Below the pieces are notes generated by a model. It saw nothing but the letters and a program-made list of their open reading frames with translations. It was not told the DNA's origin and did no database searches. DNA of 64,000 nucleotides from Lysobacteraceae bacterium (GTDB lineage Bacteria > Pseudomonadota > Gammaproteobacteria > Xanthomonadales > Xanthomonadaceae): the NCBI GenBank assembly GCA_023954075.1, contig JAMLIV010000010.1, forward strand, positions 1 to 64,000, given 5' to 3'. Within the stretch, counting starts at the first letter, position 1. Each line of letters opens with the position of its first letter. Of the stretch, positions 29,017 through 40,083 are shown piece by piece. A program made the translations under genes and the position numbers.

Positions 29017-29949
29017 GTGGATCGCTCCGAACCCAGCCTGCGCAATCACTTCGCCGGGCTTGCGCTGGACCGCGCCGAACTCACGCGCCTGTCGCCGGAC
29101 GCGCTGCGTGCGCTTTGGCCCTCGGCGCACGTGGCCATCGTCGACTTCGAAGGCCATGCGCCGGGGGACGACGCCGGCCCGCGCTGGCTGCGCGGCGCAG
29201 ACTTGGGTGAAGCGATGCTGGATGCCGCCAGCTTCCTCGGACACACGTCGGGAGAAGCCGCCTGGTTTGCCCTGCCCGCCGAATGCCTGCCGCCCGGACG
29301 TCTGGCCGGCGCGCCGCACATCGGCCTGCGCCGCGCCGCGGCACAGTGGCCCGGATTCCTCTCCGGCGTATTCGCCTATGCCAAGGCCCTGCTGCTCTGG
29401 CAAAGCCGCGCGCGCCATTGCGGTGCCTGCGGCGCGGCCACCGAACTGGTACGCGCCGGCCACTGCGCGCGCTGCCGCAATCCGGACTGCGCGCTGCAGC
29501 AGTTTCCGCGCACCGACGCGGCCATCATCGTGCTGGTGTCCGACGGCGACCGCGCCCTGCTCGGGCGCCAGCGCAGCTGGCCCGAGCGGCGCTGGTCCAC
29601 CCTCGCCGGTTTCGTCGAGCCGGGCGAATCGCTGGAAGACGCGGTGCGGCGCGAGGTCGGCGAAGAAGCCGGCGTCACGCTCGACCGGGTGCACTATCAC
29701 TCCTCCCAACCCTGGCCTTTTCCCGGCGCGCTGATGGTCGGCTTCCGCGCCACGGTGGACGATCCGACCATCCGCGTGGGCGACGAGCTCGAAGACGCGC
29801 GCTGGTTCGCGGCCGGGGAACTCGTCACCGCGATCGGTGCAGACGAAGTGCGCCTGCCGCCGCCGATCTCGGTTTCGCGCCGGCTGATCGAAGACTGGCT
29901 GGTGCAAACCCTGGGCGCAGCGGCTGTGGAGCGACTTCCCGCAGGGTGA
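29017..29949 (+). CDS. nudC: NADH pyrophosphatase / RNA decapping hydrolase NudC
   Basis: A 310-residue Nudix enzyme that cleaves NAD(H) and removes NAD caps from RNA. The zinc ribbon (CGAC ... CARC) sits near residue 130. The Nudix box is GFVEPGESLEDAVRREVGEE followed by AGV, and the NudC-specific SQPWPFP follows. It starts at GTG 21 bases after erpA; no ATG gives the full N-terminal domain. It is longer than E. coli NudC (257) because of a longer N-terminal domain. Confidence 0.92.
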   Translation: MDRSEPSLRNHFAGLALDRAELTRLSPDALRALWPSAHVAIVDFEGHAPGDDAGPRWLRGADLGEAMLDAASFLGHTSGEAAWFALPAECLPPGRLAGAPHIGLRRAAAQWPGFLSGVFAYAKALLLWQSRARHCGACGAATELVRAGHCARCRNPDCALQQFPRTDAAIIVLVSDGDRALLGRQRSWPERRWSTLAGFVEPGESLEDAVRREVGEEAGVTLDRVHYHSSQPWPFPGALMVGFRATVDDPTIRVGDELEDARWFAAGELVTAIGADEVRLPPPISVSRRLIEDWLVQTLGAAAVERLPAG

Positions 29950-30025
29950 TCCGCGCCGACCGATGCGCACCCGGCGCGGCCGCGTTTGGGCATAGAATTA
30001 CCGGGCCCTCCCGTCCGGAGCCCAC

Positions 30026-30943
30026 ATGTCCTCCACCTTGATCGCCGTGGTGCTGGCGCTGGCCCTCGGCCACTACGTCACCCCGCTCGCACAACTGCGA
30101 CGCTACGGCTGGTTTTCGCGCTGGGTCGCCTGGCTGGGCCGACAGATGGGCGCGGCGTTCGCCTCGCCCTTCGCCCTGATCCTGGTGCTGGGCGTCCCGC
30201 TGGCGCTCACGGCCTGGCTGCAGCATGCCCTGAGCGGGCAGTTCCTCGGCCTCGCCGGATTCGCGTTCGCGGTACTCGCACTGGGCTACTGCTGGGGTCC
30301 GCGCGACCTGGATCGGGATGTGGAGGCGATCGAGGAAGCCAGCGACGATGCGGCACGCGAGCGTGCGCTGGCGCAGCTGACCGACGCTGCCCGCCCGGCC
30401 AGCGCCACGGACCCCGCCAGCCTGGTGCAGGCCGTGTTCCACGCGGCGCGCCGGCGCTGGTTCGGCGTGCTGCTCTGGTTCCTGCTGCTTGGCCCGTTCG
30501 GCGCGCTCCTCTACCGCCTGACCGAACGCGGTGCGGGGACCGAGGCCGGAAAATCCCTGCCGCCTGCGCAGCTGGCGGCGTGGCAGCATCTGCTTGCCAT
30601 CCTCGACTGGCCGGTTGCGCACCTGATGACGCTTGCGCTCGCCGTCGTCGGGCATTTCGATGCGGTCCACGCCGCGTGGCGCGAGTGGCACGGCGCGCGG
30701 AGCGGACAGGATTTCGACTTTTCCATCGGGTTTCTCGATGCGGCCGCGCAGGTCAGCGTCCGGCAGGCGCTGCGCGAGGCGGCGGCCGAGCGCGAAGCGG
30801 ACGACATCGACGACGATGCGTCGCAGCCGGCCGACGCGCCGCTGCCGCTGCAGGCGCTGCACGCGGCGATGGCGCAGGCCTGGCGCATCCTCGTGGCCTG
30901 GATCGTGGTGCTGGCCCTGTTCGTGCTTGCCGGCCATGTCTGA
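30026..30943 (+). CDS. ampE: AmpE-like inner membrane protein
   Basis: A 305-residue membrane protein. The family hallmark is the segment AARRRWFGVLLWFLLLGPFG followed by ALLYRL, near residue 155, along with the N-terminal hydrophobic helix and GYCWGPRDLDRDV. AmpE-like proteins are related to CobD/CbiB. In enterics ampE is paired with ampD (N-acetylmuramyl-L-alanine amidase) and beta-lactamase control; ampD is not present here, so any link to cell wall recycling is inferred. It is followed 39 bases later by nadE. Confidence 0.8.
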   Translation: MSSTLIAVVLALALGHYVTPLAQLRRYGWFSRWVAWLGRQMGAAFASPFALILVLGVPLALTAWLQHALSGQFLGLAGFAFAVLALGYCWGPRDLDRDVEAIEEASDDAARERALAQLTDAARPASATDPASLVQAVFHAARRRWFGVLLWFLLLGPFGALLYRLTERGAGTEAGKSLPPAQLAAWQHLLAILDWPVAHLMTLALAVVGHFDAVHAAWREWHGARSGQDFDFSIGFLDAAAQVSVRQALREAAAEREADDIDDDASQPADAPLPLQALHAAMAQAWRILVAWIVVLALFVLAGHV

Positions 30944-30982
30944 GCTGCGGCCACCGACATCGCGCAGCGCCGGGACACGCGC

Positions 30983-32569
30983 ATGAGCCGGCCGCTGCGC
31001 ATCGCGCTGGCGCAGTTCGACTTTCCGCTCGGTGAGGTGGAGGGCAATGCGCGCCGCATTGCCGCGCTGATCACCGAGGCGCGCGATGCGCACCGCGCCG
31101 CTCTCGTGGTCTTCCCCGGACTGGCCCTGAGCGGCAGCCCGCCGCTGGACCTCCTGTCGCGGCCGGCGTTCCTGGCCGAATGCCGGCGCGGCATCGAAAC
31201 GCTGGCGTCGCAGACACGGGGCATCACCGCCGTGGTCGGCTGGCCGTGCCGGACCGATGCCGGCGTGGTCACCGCGGCCAGCGTGCTGCGCGATGGCCGC
31301 ATCATTGCCACCGCGTACGCGCGGCAGCCCGGCGCTGCCGCCCCCGCCTGCGTCTTCGAGCTTGCCGGCGTCACCATGGGACTGGCCGTGGAAGATCGGG
31401 GCGACCTCGAATCCGATGCCATCGCGGCGGCCGGTGCCACGCTGGGGCTGGTGGTTGCGGCCGAACCGTTCGAGCACGAAGCCCTCGCGCGCGACGCCGA
31501 ACGCCTGTCCGCACGCGCTGCCAGCCCGCGCCTCGCCTTGGCCCGGTGCAACGCCGTCGGCGCGCAGGATGCGTGGGTTTTCCACGGTGCCTCCCGGCTC
31601 GCCGATGCCGACGGCCACCTGCACCCGCCGGCCGCGGCCTTCCGCGAGGCCTGGCTGACGGCGGATTTCGATCCCGCGAACCGTCGCTTCGCGCCGCTTT
31701 CATGGCCCGCCGAAGGCGACGCCTCGCGCCAGTCCCTGACCTGGCGCGCGCTGGTCGCCGGCACGCGCGGCTACGCGCGCAAGAACGGCTTCGGCAGCAT
31801 CCTGCTCGGCCTCTCCGGCGGACTGGACTCGGCCCTCGTGCTGGCGATCGCGGTGGATGCGCTCGGCGCGGAAAACACCACCGCCGTGCGGCTGCCCTCG
31901 CGCTACACCAGCGCGCTGTCCAACGACCTGGCGCAGGAACAGGCGCAGGCGCTCGGGGTGCGCATGCTGACGCTGCCGATCGAGGCCACCGTGGCGTCCG
32001 CGCTGCAGACGCTGTCGCCGGCCATCGGCGAGGTGCCCGGGCTGGTCGTGGAGAACCTGCAGAGCCGCGCCCGCGGGCTCCTCCTGATGGGCCTGTCCAA
32101 TGCCACCGGCGCGCTGCTGCTTGCGACCGGCAACAAGAGCGAGGTGGCGGTGGGCTACTGCACCCTCTACGGCGACACCTGCGGCGGCTATGCCCCGCTC
32201 AAGGACCTCTACAAGAGCGCCGCCTTCGACCTCGCGCGCTGGCGCAATGCACAGGGTGACGGCGTGCGGATCCCGGAGGGTGTGATCGCCCGCGCTCCCA
32301 GCGCGGAACTGCGCGAGGATCAGCGCGACGAGGATTCGCTGCCACCCTACGCGGTGCTCGACGCCCTGCTCGACCAGTACCTCGAACACGGGCGATCGGC
32401 CGCACAGCTGATCGATTCGGGCTTCGAACCGGACACGGTGCAGCGGGTGCTGCGGCTGGTGCGCATCTCCGAATGGAAGCGGGCGCAGGGTGCCCCCGGA
32501 CCGCGCCTGTCGCGCAGCGCCTTCGGCAGCGTGTTGAACCTGCCCGTGACCTCGGGCTACACCGGCTGA
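30983..32569 (+). CDS. nadE: NAD+ synthase with a degenerate glutaminase domain
   Basis: A 528-residue two-domain NAD synthetase that amidates nicotinic acid adenine dinucleotide to NAD. The C-terminal synthetase looks intact: P-loop SGGLDS (278-283), RLPSRYTSALS, TGNKSEVAVGY and YGDTCGGYAPLKDLYK. The N-terminal nitrilase-type glutaminase domain has lost its triad. The Glu of the normal FPELALTGYPP is G46 (FPGLALSGSPP). The loop carrying the Lys is deleted between YARQ and CVFEL. The Cys of the normal LICEDLW is V136 (LAVEDRG). It should therefore use free ammonia or an ammonia partner. The reading frame is undamaged. Confidence 0.92.
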   Translation: MSRPLRIALAQFDFPLGEVEGNARRIAALITEARDAHRAALVVFPGLALSGSPPLDLLSRPAFLAECRRGIETLASQTRGITAVVGWPCRTDAGVVTAASVLRDGRIIATAYARQPGAAAPACVFELAGVTMGLAVEDRGDLESDAIAAAGATLGLVVAAEPFEHEALARDAERLSARAASPRLALARCNAVGAQDAWVFHGASRLADADGHLHPPAAAFREAWLTADFDPANRRFAPLSWPAEGDASRQSLTWRALVAGTRGYARKNGFGSILLGLSGGLDSALVLAIAVDALGAENTTAVRLPSRYTSALSNDLAQEQAQALGVRMLTLPIEATVASALQTLSPAIGEVPGLVVENLQSRARGLLLMGLSNATGALLLATGNKSEVAVGYCTLYGDTCGGYAPLKDLYKSAAFDLARWRNAQGDGVRIPEGVIARAPSAELREDQRDEDSLPPYAVLDALLDQYLEHGRSAAQLIDSGFEPDTVQRVLRLVRISEWKRAQGAPGPRLSRSAFGSVLNLPVTSGYTG

Positions 32570-32615
32570 GTCGGGTCAGGGCGCGGCCAGGCAGGCGGCA
32601 GCGCCCGGCGCACCC

Positions 32616-33476
32616 TCAGGACGAGGCCCGCAGGTCGCCGTAGTAGCTGCGCTTGTCCGACCCGAACGGGGTCAGCTTGCGCCACCAGGAGCGTTCGGCC
32701 GGCCAGCTGCCGTGCAGGTAGGGATGGTCCGGGAAATTGAGCTCGAGCACGCGGCGCGCATCGCCGGCGAGTGTCTCCTGCTGCAGGCGCGCATAGGACT
32801 CACTCATCACCGCGAGCGCATCGGCGGTATAGATCGTTTGCGGGTACTGCTCGATCAGGTGCTGGCTGCGGTTGGCTGCGGCAACCCAGGCGCGGCGCTC
32901 GAGGTAGAAGACCGCCACGTTGAGGTCATGGCGCGCCATCTGGTTGCGCAGGTGCATCATCCTGGCGCGCGCATCCGGGGCATACCGGCTCTGCGGGAAA
33001 CGCTGGATCAGGTCGTTGAAGTCGTTGAACGCCTGCTGCAGCGAAACCTGCTCGCGCTGGGTCGGGTCCAGGCGCGCCATCCGCAGCACCATGCCATCCT
33101 GGCGGTCGAAATTGATCAGGCCGCGCAGGTAATGGACATAGTCGATATGGGCATGCGCCGGGTAGGTGCGGATGAAGCGGTTGACCGCCGATGTCGCATC
33201 CTCGGGCCTGTTGCTCTTGTAGTAGACGTAGGCCAGCTCGACCTGCGCCTGCTCGGTATAGGCACCGTACGGAAAACGCGCGATCAGGCGCTGGTACACG
33301 CGCTGCGCGCGGCTGAGGTTGCCCTTTTCCAGCGAAGCCTTGGCCTGCGCGTAGAGCGTCTCCACCGGCAGGGTTTCGAGCGGATCTTCGCGCTTGCCCC
33401 AGCGGCCGCAGCCGACGAGCAGGGCGACAAGCGCCAGAAGGATGGCAAGGCGGGCGATTCCGGTACGTCGGGTCAT
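32616..33476 (-). CDS. bamD: Outer membrane assembly lipoprotein BamD
   Basis: A 286-residue lipoprotein: signal peptide with lipobox LLVGC (C23), then TPR-like repeats ([39 protein letters not shown] and others). It is an essential part of the BAM complex that inserts beta-barrel proteins such as the PldA encoded in this window. It faces rluD across a 127-base intergenic region, as in E. coli. Slightly longer than E. coli BamD (245). Confidence 0.95.
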   Translation of the reverse strand: MTRRTGIARLAILLALVALLVGCGRWGKREDPLETLPVETLYAQAKASLEKGNLSRAQRVYQRLIARFPYGAYTEQAQVELAYVYYKSNRPEDATSAVNRFIRTYPAHAHIDYVHYLRGLINFDRQDGMVLRMARLDPTQREQVSLQQAFNDFNDLIQRFPQSRYAPDARARMMHLRNQMARHDLNVAVFYLERRAWVAAANRSQHLIEQYPQTIYTADALAVMSESYARLQQETLAGDARRVLELNFPDHPYLHGSWPAERSWWRKLTPFGSDKRSYYGDLRASS

Positions 33477-33513
33477 CGGTGGCTCTGTCTGCCGCGTACG
33501 GCGCGGGGCAGGG

Positions 33514-33520
33514 CATAATA
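33514..33520. promoter_or_regulatory. Possible -10 element in the bamD-rluD divergent region
   Basis: CATAATA gives CATAAT (5 of 6 matches) rightward and TATTAT (5 of 6) leftward in an otherwise GC-rich gap. No convincing -35 is visible on either side, so this is only a likely place for transcription to start. Confidence 0.3.
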
Positions 33521-33603
33521 TCCCAAAGCCGCAGGTCGGCCCATTAAGAAGCCGTGAAGAGATCCCTGCGGCCTCGCGCGCCCGTCAGGAATCCACACCG
33601 CCC

Positions 33604-34590
33604 ATGCCGCCCGATTCTCCCGCCACCCAGGTGACGCAAGCCGCGCTGATTCCCGAGGCTGCGGCAGGCCGCAGGGTCGATCAGGCGCTGGCCGATCTCT
33701 TCCCCGAATTCTCCCGCTCGCGCCTGACCGCCTGGCTCAAGGCCGGCCAGATCACCCTGGATGGCACAGTTCCCCGCCCGCGCGATGCCGTGCGCGGGGG
33801 CGAGCAGGTGATGCTTTGCGCCGCGCTGGAGCCGGCCACCCGCTCGCAGGCCGAGCCGATCGCGCTCGATATCCTGTACGAGGATGCGCACCTCCTGGTG
33901 GTGAACAAGCCGGCGGGGCTGGTGGTGCATCCGGGTGCCGGCAATCCCGACGGCACCCTGGTCAACGCGCTGCTGCACCACGATCCGGATCTCGCGGTGC
34001 TGCCGCGCGCCGGCATCGTGCACCGCCTCGACAAGGAAACCTCGGGCGCGCTGATCGTGGCGCGCACCCTGGAGGCCCACACGGCCCTGGTCGAACAGCT
34101 CGCCGCGCGCGAGATCCATCGCCAGTACGAGGCCATCGTCAACGGCACGATGATCGCCGGCGGCACGGTCGACGCGCCGCTGGAACGCCATCCGGTCGAT
34201 CGCCTGCGCCGCGCGGTGCGCGAGGACGGCAAGCCGGCCGTCACCCACTACCGGGTGCGCGAGCGTTTTCGCGCCCACACCCGGCTCGAATGCACCCTGG
34301 AAACCGGCCGCACCCACCAGATCCGCGTGCACATGGCGCATATCCGCCACCCGCTCGTGGGCGACACGCTCTACGGCGGCACGCTGCGGCTGCCCAAGGC
34401 GGCGTCCGACGCTCTCGTACTGACGCTGCGCGGATTCCGGCGCCAGGCGCTGCACGCCGAACGGGTGGCGCTGGCGCACCCGATCCACGGCAATCCGATC
34501 GAAGTCAACGCGCCCGCGCCGGCCGATCTCCTCGCACTGGCCGCGGCGCTGCGCGCCGACACGGCCGCCCACGCCGACGATGGGCGCTGA
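33604..34590 (+). CDS. rluD: 23S rRNA pseudouridine synthase RluD
   Basis: A 328-residue RsuA/RluA-family enzyme that converts uridines in helix 69 of 23S rRNA to pseudouridine. An S4-like domain ([22 protein letters not shown]) precedes the catalytic motif [12 protein letters not shown] (D143). [20 protein letters not shown] is the RluA C-terminal signature. The ATG at 33604 was chosen because upstream sequence is not RluD-like. The pgeF start lies inside the gene's last 11 bases. The block bamD/rluD-pgeF-clpB is as in E. coli. Confidence 0.95.
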   Translation: MPPDSPATQVTQAALIPEAAAGRRVDQALADLFPEFSRSRLTAWLKAGQITLDGTVPRPRDAVRGGEQVMLCAALEPATRSQAEPIALDILYEDAHLLVVNKPAGLVVHPGAGNPDGTLVNALLHHDPDLAVLPRAGIVHRLDKETSGALIVARTLEAHTALVEQLAAREIHRQYEAIVNGTMIAGGTVDAPLERHPVDRLRRAVREDGKPAVTHYRVRERFRAHTRLECTLETGRTHQIRVHMAHIRHPLVGDTLYGGTLRLPKAASDALVLTLRGFRRQALHAERVALAHPIHGNPIEVNAPAPADLLALAAALRADTAAHADDGR

Positions 34591-35401
34591 ATTCCTGATC
34601 CCCGACTGGCCGGCAGCGCCGGGCATTCGCGCCTGCGTGACCACGCGCCGGCTGCCTGGCGCATCGCAGCCACCCTTCGATGCCTTCAACCTCGGCGCGC
34701 GCTGCGGCGATGCACCCGACGCCGTTCGCGCCAACCGCGCGCGCCTGGTCGAGCTGGCCGCGCTGCCCGGCGCACCGCACTGGCTGTCCCAGGTACACGG
34801 CGCCGCCGTGCACGAGGTCACCACCCGCGCGCCCGGCCCCGACGAACCGGAAGCCGACGCCGCCGTCACCCGCGTTCCCGGCGCGGTGCTGGGCGTGCTC
34901 AGCGCCGATTGCCTGCCGGTGCTGTTCGCCGCACGCGATGGTTCGGTGGTCGCTGCCGCACACGCCGGCTGGCGCGGCCTCGCGGCCGGCGTGCTGGAAG
35001 CCACCGTCGCGGCGATGCGCGCGCCGCCCGGCGAAATCCTTGCGTGGCTGGGACCGGCGGCCGGCCCGGCCCGCTATGAGATCGGCAGCGAAGTGCGCGC
35101 CGCCTTCGTCGACGCGGACGCCGCCGCCACCGCGTGCTTCATCCCGACCCGCGCCGGGCACTTCCTGATCGACCTCTACGCGCTCGCCCGCCGACGCCTG
35201 GCCGCGGCCGGCATAGCGCGCGTCCATGGCGGCAGCCTGTGCACCCTTTCCGACCCGGCGCGCTTCTATTCGTACCGCCGCGACGGCCGCACCGGGCGCA
35301 TGGCGGCACTGGTGTGGCGCGAAGGCCGACCTCCGCCGGCGAACGGTGCGCATGATCCGGCGGCGTCCCGGCCTGCCGATCGGTGTGTGAAGCGCCGGTG
35401 A
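34580..35401 (+). CDS. pgeF: Multicopper-oxidase-like purine nucleoside phosphorylase PgeF (YfiH/YlmD family)
   Basis: A 273-residue YfiH-family protein. Metal and active-site motifs: [10 protein letters not shown] (His), [10 protein letters not shown] (Cys), [11 protein letters not shown] (His) and [17 protein letters not shown] near the end. The family has been linked both to laccase-like or purine nucleoside phosphorylase activity and to editing of peptidoglycan precursors (PgeF). The about 24 residues after WREGRP are extra compared with shorter homologues. Overlap with rluD (11 bases) indicates co-translation. Confidence 0.9.
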   Translation: MGAEFLIPDWPAAPGIRACVTTRRLPGASQPPFDAFNLGARCGDAPDAVRANRARLVELAALPGAPHWLSQVHGAAVHEVTTRAPGPDEPEADAAVTRVPGAVLGVLSADCLPVLFAARDGSVVAAAHAGWRGLAAGVLEATVAAMRAPPGEILAWLGPAAGPARYEIGSEVRAAFVDADAAATACFIPTRAGHFLIDLYALARRRLAAAGIARVHGGSLCTLSDPARFYSYRRDGRTGRMAALVWREGRPPPANGAHDPAASRPADRCVKRR

Positions 35402-35539
35402 AACCGGCCGTCCGAACGATGCCCTGATTTGCCCTCACTCTCCGTATGACTATGCGATGATCGCCATCGATGACGTGCCGGGGCGGCAGGATTGTGGTTC
35501 TTGATGCGCGTCGTTCGATTGATTCTGGGAGCAAGACAA

Positions 35540-36256
35540 ATGAAACAACGATTCTGGGTGGGCGTGGCAATTGTCGTAGTGACTGCACTTGGCGCGCAGG
35601 CGGCCGTGGCGCGGGACAAGCCATCTATCGGTGTGGCGGAATTCCGCAACGAATCCGGCGCGGGCTGGTGGGGTGGCGGCGTGGGTTGGGAGCTGTCGGG
35701 GATGCTGGCCAACGAACTGGCCGCAACGCGCAGCTTCAGCGTGGTGGAGCGCAGCAAGCTCGAAGCCGTGCTGAACGAGCAGGATCTGGGCGCGTCAGGC
35801 CGGGTCAGGGCCGGCACCAGCGCCAAGATCGGCCAACTCACCGGTGCCCAGTACCTCGTGATGGGCACCGTGACTTCTTATGAAGAAAACGTGAAAGACA
35901 CCGGCGGCGGCATCAGCTACCGCGGCATTTCGCTGGGCGGCAAGAGCGAGAACGCCTATGTCGCCGTGGATATCCGGGTGGTGGATACGACCACCGGCGA
36001 GATCGCCTACACGCGCACCATCGAAGGCAACGCCAAGGGCGGCGGAATGCGGGTCGGGCTGTTCCGCGGCGGCTTCGGCGGCAACCTGGCCAGCCAGAAC
36101 AAGACGCCCGCCGGCAAGGCCATCCGCGCCGCGCTGGTGCTCACCACCGACTACCTGGAATGCGTGATGGTGAAGCAGGACGGCTGTGAACGCGACTTCG
36201 ATGCCGCCGACGACCGCCGCCGCGCAAAGACCCGCAGCGCGCTGAGCATCGACTGA
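35540..36256 (+). CDS. CsgG/curli-assembly-domain secreted protein
   Basis: A 238-residue protein with a signal peptide (residues 1-24, no lipobox). Its domain resembles Csg[58 protein letters not shown] and [20 protein letters not shown]. True CsgG is a lipid-anchored curli channel; here the lipobox and curli partners are missing, so it is better regarded as a periplasmic CsgG-domain protein of unknown role. A GGGAG ribosome site 9 bases ahead supports the ATG at 35540. It is inserted between pgeF and clpB and has its own terminator. Confidence 0.85.
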   Translation: MKQRFWVGVAIVVVTALGAQAAVARDKPSIGVAEFRNESGAGWWGGGVGWELSGMLANELAATRSFSVVERSKLEAVLNEQDLGASGRVRAGTSAKIGQLTGAQYLVMGTVTSYEENVKDTGGGISYRGISLGGKSENAYVAVDIRVVDTTTGEIAYTRTIEGNAKGGGMRVGLFRGGFGGNLASQNKTPAGKAIRAALVLTTDYLECVMVKQDGCERDFDAADDRRRAKTRSALSID

Positions 36257-36295
36257 GCCACGGGTTCCGCCACAGCGGCAGCGCCGCGTGCACGG

Positions 36296-36327
36296 AAAAG
36301 GCCGCCGGAGCGATCCGGCGGCCTTTT
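36296..36327 (+). terminator. Rho-independent terminator after the CsgG-like gene
   Basis: A perfect 14-bp stem, AAAAGGCCGCCGGA / TCCGGCGGCCTTTT, with a GCGA tetraloop, ending in a T run. It starts 40 bases after the stop codon and ends 91 bases before clpB. Clear by eye; the flanking A and T runs let it act in both directions. Confidence 0.85.
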
Positions 36328-36417
36328 CGTTGCCGCACTGGTCTTGAACCGCCCCTGCCCGCCCGCATCTTTCCTCCATTGCGGTGCCTTGCACCCTCAA
36401 TTTTCCGGGAAAATCCG

Positions 36418-39000
<2,583 letters not shown>

Positions 39001-39016
39001 CACCGCCTCGGCACAG

Positions 39017-39056
39017 GTTGGCGGTTCCCTCGGATTTGATCCGAGGGAACCCCAAC
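39017..39056 (+). terminator. Hairpin downstream of clpB
   Basis: A perfect 13-bp stem, GGTTCCCTCGGAT / ATCCGAGGGAACC, with a 3-base loop, extended by five more pairs (GTTGG / CCAAC) past a one-base bulge. It begins 17 bases after the clpB stop. There is no U-tract, but its strength and place suggest a terminator or 3'-end stabiliser. From 39057 to 39235 nothing is recognisable. Confidence 0.6.
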
Positions 39057-39235
39057 GTCGCCGTGCAGGATTGATGCGATGCCGGGATTCGCAAGCTCAT
39101 CTCAACCGATCGCCGCGCTTCTTTCGCCGCAGGCTTGAGGGGTCTTCTCTGGTGACGTGAAGCGCGCTGGGAGGCGCGCCATGCTGAACAATCAGCTCGG
39201 CTGTTGGTGAAGCCAAGGTCGCACAGTTCGAGTGC

Positions 39236-39252
39236 TGCACTTACAATGTGCA
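39236..39252 (+). promoter_or_regulatory. Possible -10 and operator of the vapBC pair
   Basis: TGCAC-TTACAAT-GTGCA is a 5-bp inverted repeat around TACAAT (39242-39247, 5 of 6 to the -10 consensus), 23 bases before the antitoxin start. Type II antitoxins usually repress their own promoter through such palindromes. No good -35 is visible. Confidence 0.35.
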
Positions 39253-39275
39253 TCGTCTTCCTGAGGCAGTGCATC

Positions 39276-39506
39276 ATGTCCAACAACATCACTCTTCGTC
39301 TTGACGAAAAGACGCTGCGCAGGATCAAGCACCTGGCGGTGGATCGTCACACCTCGGTGTCGGCCTGGGTGGGTGAACTGGTGACGCGCGCGGTCGCGGA
39401 ACTGGATGGGTTCGAGCCTGCGAGCCGGCGTGCGCTGGACGCCATGGGTCAGCCCGTGCCCGTGCAGGAGGGGCCGCTCAGCCGCGGAGAGGCGCATGAG
39501 CGTTGA
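39276..39506 (+). CDS. vapB: Ribbon-helix-helix antitoxin (VapB-like)
   Basis: A 76-residue protein. NNITLRLDEKTLRRIKHLAVDRHTSVSAWVGELV fits the ribbon-helix-helix pattern of CopG/Arc-type antitoxins: a short strand, two helices, with ITLRL as the DNA-reading strand. The C-terminal tail would wrap the toxin. GAGG lies 9 bases ahead of the ATG at 39276. The toxin start overlaps its last 11 bases, the usual antitoxin-first arrangement. Confidence 0.85.
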   Translation: MSNNITLRLDEKTLRRIKHLAVDRHTSVSAWVGELVTRAVAELDGFEPASRRALDAMGQPVPVQEGPLSRGEAHER

Positions 39507-39918
39507 GGTCTTTGTCGATACCAATCTGCTGTTCTATGCAAACACCCAAGCCGAAGACCCGCGCCACGAGCAGGCACGCGAACTGATCCGGCCCTTGTGG
39601 TCCGAGCCGGGCAAGGCGGCGGTGAGTGTGCAAGTGCTGCAGGAACTGCACGTCAACCTGATGCGCAAGGGCGGTTTGAGCGCCGCACAGTCGGCGGAAC
39701 GGGTGAATCATTACCTGGCGTGGCGGGTGGTGGACAACGACCGCGTTCTGCTGGCGTCGGCATTCGATGTGCAGACACGCTGGCAGCTTTCCTTTTGGGA
39801 TAGCCTGATCGTGGCCGCTGCGCAGCGCGCCGGAGCCGGGCGGCTGTGGACCGAGGATCTGGGGCATGGTCAGTGGTATGGCGAGGTGCAGGCGATCAAT
39901 CCGCTGAAGGGGGGATAA
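39496..39918 (+). CDS. vapC: PIN-domain ribonuclease toxin (VapC-like)
   Basis: A 140-residue PIN-domain nuclease. The four acidic residues of the active site appear intact: D8 (VFVDTNLLFYA), E50 (LQELH), D102 (FWDSLIVAAA) and D121 (TEDLGHG). Known VapC toxins cut tRNA or rRNA; the target here is unknown. It overlaps the antitoxin gene by 11 bases. The pair is inserted between clpB and ntrX, next to a clp-like fragment just downstream. Confidence 0.9.
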   Translation: MSVEVFVDTNLLFYANTQAEDPRHEQARELIRPLWSEPGKAAVSVQVLQELHVNLMRKGGLSAAQSAERVNHYLAWRVVDNDRVLLASAFDVQTRWQLSFWDSLIVAAAQRAGAGRLWTEDLGHGQWYGEVQAINPLKGG

Positions 39919-39929
39919 GCCGAGGCCCG

Positions 39930-39974
39930 GTGGACTTTCGCAACACGGTGATCGTGCGGACCTCCAACCCGGGG
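39930..39974 (+). pseudogene. Fragment of a Clp/Hsp100 ATPase gene
   Basis: These 45 bases translate to [15 protein letters not shown], matching ClpB residues [15 protein letters not shown] encoded at 38536-38580 (13 of 15 residues, 36 of 45 bases). A stop codon follows within five codons. Two of the differing bases are silent (TTT/TTC, ACG/ACC), which suggests that the piece diverged as coding sequence before becoming a remnant. It starts 11 bases after the vapC stop. Confidence 0.55.
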
Positions 39975-40083
39975 GGCGTTCGCCGGTGACAGGCAGGCCG
40001 TCGCCGGGCGTTTCGCCCCCCACGGCTTGCCGCGCGCAGGGCCGGGCCGCAGACTGTGCGCTTTCGCACTGCCGATATTCGCC

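Noticed and set aside
31000-31700. Possible sequencing error explaining the missing NadE triad
   Set aside because: The three losses are far apart, the frame stays open, and surrounding residues are conserved in style; single errors could not produce all three.
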